NCBI RefSeq assembly: GCF_000317695.1
Contig: NC_019771.1
Location: 1,178,001-1,242,000, forward strand
DNA: 64,000 nucleotides
Direction of reading: 5' to 3'
Origin: Anabaena cylindrica PCC 7122
GTDB taxonomy: Bacteria; Cyanobacteriota; Cyanobacteriia; Cyanobacteriales; Nostocaceae
Positions 61,563 through 64,000 of the stretch are shown one piece after another. Below the pieces are notes generated by a model that saw only the letters and a list, made by a program, of their open reading frames with translations, did no database searches and was not told the DNA's origin. The translations under genes and the position numbers were made by a program. The stretch's first letter is position 1; each line of letters starts with the position of its first letter.

Positions 61563-62096
61563 TTATTTCTTGGGTGAGATCAGCATCATCATATTTCGCC
61601 CTTCTTTTTTTGGCGCTTGCTGTACTTCACCCAAGGCATCCAGGTCAGTTGCCATACGCTTAAGTAAAGTCTCCGCTAAGTCACTGTGTTGAATTTCTCG
61701 ACCCCGGAACATCACAGTGGCTTTGACTTTATCACCATCTTTGAGAAAGCGTTCTGCTTGCTTGACGCGCACCAGATAGTCGTGTTCTTCTATCTTGTAG
61801 CGCATCTTCACTTCCTTCACGTCAGCCGTGTGCTGCTTCTTCCGGGCTTCTCGCGCCTTTTTTTCCTGCTCAAATTTATATTTCCCATAGTCCATGATTC
61901 GACATACAGGCGGATCAGCTTTGTCACTGAGTAGCACCAAATCTAGCTCTTTGTCTTCTGCTAGTTGCAGCGCTTCCTGCGGTGGCATAATACCCAGTTG
62001 GGCTCCATCGGTGTCAATGACCCGAATTTTCGGGAAGCGAATCCGTTCGTTAATTTGGGGCAGATCGCGAGTTCTTTTTTTCTCAATCACAGGCAT
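61563..62096 (-). CDS. infC: Translation initiation factor IF-3
   Basis: IF-3 keeps ribosomal subunits apart and checks the start codon. The 177-residue product has the N-domain (INERIRFPKIRVIDTDGAQLGIMPPQEALQLAEDKELDLVLLSDKADPPVCRIMDYGKYKFEQEKKAREARKK in short parts) and C-domain (MRYKIEEHDYLVRVKQAERFL). Length is normal. The start codon appears to be ATG rather than the autoregulatory ATT of enterobacteria. No rpmI or rplT follows; the next minus-strand gene is the HEAT-repeat transporter after 245 bp that includes a GGGGACTGGGGGATTGGGGA tandem run. Confidence 0.96.
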   Translation of the reverse strand: MPVIEKKRTRDLPQINERIRFPKIRVIDTDGAQLGIMPPQEALQLAEDKELDLVLLSDKADPPVCRIMDYGKYKFEQEKKAREARKKQHTADVKEVKMRYKIEEHDYLVRVKQAERFLKDGDKVKATVMFRGREIQHSDLAETLLKRMATDLDALGEVQQAPKKEGRNMMMLISPKK

Positions 62097-62462
62097 TATG
62101 ATTTTTGGGAGCTCTTTAGTTAAGGATTTGGATTGGTCTTGATTTACTTAGTTTTATTTAGTATGCCCAAATAGGTAAGGTTCGGGAATGACTCAAAACT
62201 GAAAAAATGAGTCTCTATATTTATGGTAGCTAATCCATACAATAGTTGCATATTCTGTTGTATTTGTTATTCTACTCACTTTGATATAAATTCCCTACAA
62301 TAGTTAATCTAAATTACACAATTTTGGCTAATATTAACTATTATTACAATCATTCGTCAATGTCTTGACATTTGAAGCGATTAACACATATTTGTCACAG
62401 GTAAATTAAATATACAAGTAGTTCTAACTAATGTAACACATAAAAATAACTTGGAGGTATAT
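62097..62462. other. Divergent intergenic region, infC and the 62463 gene
   Basis: About 366 bp of AT-rich sequence that must hold both promoters. I see no riboswitch, operator or repeat in it that I can defend. Confidence 0.5.
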
Positions 62463-63437
62463 GTGACGACTACAGCATCTTGGCAGCAACGAGTTGGTAA
62501 TCAAAGGGATTGGGTTTGGCGAGGTTGGCAAATCCGCTATACTTACATACGCGCTCAATCTAGTTTCGGTCAGGCAGTTAAAGAGAAAGAAGGCTTATCT
62601 GCAACAAACCATATTCTTAGTCAAAACCATCAAATCACACCTCTAATTTTGTTACACGGCTTTGGAGCTTCCATTGGTCATTGGCGACATAATTTAGAAG
62701 TTTTGGGAGCATATCATACCGTTTACGCTTTAGATATGCTGGGTTTTGGCGCTTCAGAAAAAGCCCCTGTTAATTACAGCGTCGAACTTTGGGTAGAACA
62801 GGTTTATGATTTTTGGAAATCATTTATCCGCCAACCAGTAATATTAATAGGCAATTCGATCGGTTCGCTAATTGCCTTATTTGCAGCGGCAGCCCATCCT
62901 GATATGGTAAAGGGTGTAGTGATGATGAGTTTGCCAGATCCAACTTTGGAATTAGAACTCCTTCCCGTTTTTTTACACCCAGTTGTGAGAGGAATTAAAA
63001 GTATTATTGCTTCTCCTCTATTCCTCAAACCTCTTTTTAACTTGATACGGCGGCCAAGTGTGCTGCGGCGCTGGGCTGGTCTTGCTTATGCTAATCCAGA
63101 AGCTATTACGGACGAACTTATAGATATTTTGGCGGGGCCTCCTCAAGACAGGGGTTCTACCCGTGCTTTTATCGCCCTCTTCAAAGCTTCAATTGGTGTG
63201 AATTTCAGTACTAGTGTCAAGAAAATATTACCAAACTTGACAATTCCGATGTTATTGATTTGGGGAAAAAAAGATCTATTTGTTCCCCCGGTACTGGCTG
63301 GTGAATTTGCTCGCTATAACGAGAAATTAGAACTGTTACATCTAGAAAATGTAGGTCACTGTCCACAAGATGAATCTCCAGAACAAGTGAACCAATTAAT
63401 TTTGGATTGGATTGGGCGAAGCTGGATTGAGTGCTGA
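62463..63437 (+). CDS. Alpha/beta hydrolase
   Basis: The GTG at 62463 has GGAGGT six bases upstream and is preferred to the TTG at 62451, giving 324 residues. The oxyanion motif LLHGFGASIGHW (about 68-79), nucleophile elbow GNSIGS (about 134-139) and the terminal His in GHCPQDE, plus Asp in WGKKDLF, form an intact Ser-Asp-His triad. The protein is close to plant-like and cyanobacterial hydrolases of unknown substrate. It is monocistronic as far as can be seen. Confidence 0.9.
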   Translation: MTTTASWQQRVGNQRDWVWRGWQIRYTYIRAQSSFGQAVKEKEGLSATNHILSQNHQITPLILLHGFGASIGHWRHNLEVLGAYHTVYALDMLGFGASEKAPVNYSVELWVEQVYDFWKSFIRQPVILIGNSIGSLIALFAAAAHPDMVKGVVMMSLPDPTLELELLPVFLHPVVRGIKSIIASPLFLKPLFNLIRRPSVLRRWAGLAYANPEAITDELIDILAGPPQDRGSTRAFIALFKASIGVNFSTSVKKILPNLTIPMLLIWGKKDLFVPPVLAGEFARYNEKLELLHLENVGHCPQDESPEQVNQLILDWIGRSWIEC

Positions 63438-63492
63438 GTTTGGAGTGTTGGCAAAAACCTCAGCTTTCACCCGTCTTGTTTAGCTTTTTGAA

Positions 63493-63846
63493 CTAGCCGA
63501 CTTCTACTTGAGTAGTATCTACAGATGTAGCGCCATTTACAGAATTAGCCACAGCCGTCATCTTATTCAGGATATTTTGATCGGGAACTTTGCCTTTTAG
63601 TACCACATTACTTCCTGTCTGAGCCACCCAAAGGGTATCAACGTCATCAAGTTGGGGATCTTGATCAAAAGCCAATGCTACCCTTTTGGCTAAACCGCTT
63701 TGGTCGTATTCTCCGCTTAATCCTAAACGTTCTGGAGGGATGGTTTGAGTTGCAGTAGCCGCAGCTTGTGGTACTGGTTGCGGAGTGGGATTTACTTGTG
63801 CATTTTCCGGCTTTTCCATGCCAAAAAGTCTTTTTAACCAACTCAT
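63493..63846 (-). CDS. BON-domain protein
   Basis: The ATG at 63846 (GGAG ten bases before) gives 117 residues. The N-terminus has a short amphipathic or basic stretch (MSWLKRLFGMEKPE), then a Pro/Gln/Thr-rich linker (about 17-43), then a single BON domain (GLAKRVALAFDQDPQLDDVDTLWVAQTGSNVVLKGKVPDQNILNKMTAVANSVNGATSVDT in short parts). BON domains bind phospholipids or stabilise membrane complexes. The role here is unknown. It is convergent with the hydrolase gene. Confidence 0.85.
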   Translation of the reverse strand: MSWLKRLFGMEKPENAQVNPTPQPVPQAAATATQTIPPERLGLSGEYDQSGLAKRVALAFDQDPQLDDVDTLWVAQTGSNVVLKGKVPDQNILNKMTAVANSVNGATSVDTTQVEVG

Positions 63847-64000
63847 AAACACTTTTCTCCTATTTTGTTGAGGGTTTTATATTAGCAGAGTATAGAAGTT
63901 TAAGAAAAAAATTGCATCTACCGTTGATAAGATATGTACTCAAGACAATTTTGAGTTAAGAGTATGATTTCTGCCTAACTTTTATCTCAGGATGCAAAAA
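63847..64000. other. Window end, no gene seen
   Basis: The last 154 bp holds AT-rich sequence upstream of the BON gene; no supportable reading frame begins here. The next gene, if any, lies outside. Confidence 0.4.

Noticed and set aside
1..64000. CRISPR array, tRNA or rRNA genes
   Set aside because: No regularly spaced direct repeats of 25-40 bp and no tRNA T-loop (GGTTCGAATCC-like) or rRNA sequence was found on either strand by reading.
1..64000. One contiguous defence island
   Set aside because: Conflict-related genes occur at 3-10, 21-26, 38-41 and 44-47 kb but are separated by housekeeping genes, so they are listed separately.

Overview
The window comes from a filamentous, probably heterocyst-forming cyanobacterium of the Nostocales. 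The grounds are the AT-rich sequence, frequent GCGATCGC (HIP1) octamers, an fbp-tal-zwf-opcA operon, an iron-stress chlorophyll-protein cluster with an IsiA-PsaL fusion, B12-dependent NrdJ, and abundant short tandem repeats and MITE-like elements between genes. No rRNA, tRNA, CRISPR array or transposase of a classical IS was seen.

Layout. 1-10.4 kb: 3' part of fmt (minus), a secreted or anchored hypothetical, then a two-gene minus-strand unit of a P-loop ATPase and a 1718-residue STAND NTPase with 14 WD40 repeats. 10.6-21.1 kb: mostly housekeeping genes (tatC, phosphoketolase, hrcA, rhodanese, DUF3352, cysE, L,D-transpeptidase, PPOX-type flavoprotein). 21.2-29.4 kb: the most unusual stretch. 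An adenosylcobalamin-dependent ribonucleotide reductase gene (nrdJ) is interrupted by a 247-nt group I intron directly after the active-site Asn-Pro-Cys-Gly codons and, 24 nt further on, by a 323-residue intein. Upstream lie three broken copies of the nrdJ 5' end, separated by accessory genes: a TRADD-N-associated-type membrane protein, a TPR protein, a DUF2887/Rpn-type nuclease, and a BECR-type toxin with a putative immunity protein. The arrangement looks like repeated insertion or duplication at the nrdJ 5' end.

29.5-35.8 kb: fbp, tal, zwf and opcA, the oxidative pentose phosphate operon, ending in a clear terminator. 36-47.3 kb: cobyrinate a,c-diamide synthase (cobalamin supply, on which NrdJ depends), a cyclic-nucleotide-binding protein, a barrel-like protein next to a secreted CHAT protease-like protein, a UPF0182 membrane protein, a PARIS-like AAA ATPase/DUF4435 pair, and a muconolactone-isomerase-like protein. 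47.4-56.4 kb: a chlorophyll antenna cluster on the minus strand (isiA, isiA-psaL fusion, flavodoxin isiB, an alpha/beta hydrolase lacking its serine, then two more CP43-like genes), bracketed by two related cysteine-rich small membrane proteins. 56.7-64 kb: a CPA1 antiporter, a transporter with HEAT repeats, infC, an alpha/beta hydrolase and a BON-domain protein.

Five copies of a 119-bp MITE-like element, two copies of a 98-bp element, other inverted-repeat elements and several short tandem repeats lie between genes. Two short in-frame low-complexity inserts, in the STAND protein and in cobyrinate diamide synthase, appear to come from the same class of repeat. Several conflict or defence themes (STAND, TRADD-N-associated, BECR toxin, Rpn nuclease, CHAT, PARIS-like) occur in one window, but they are not one contiguous island.
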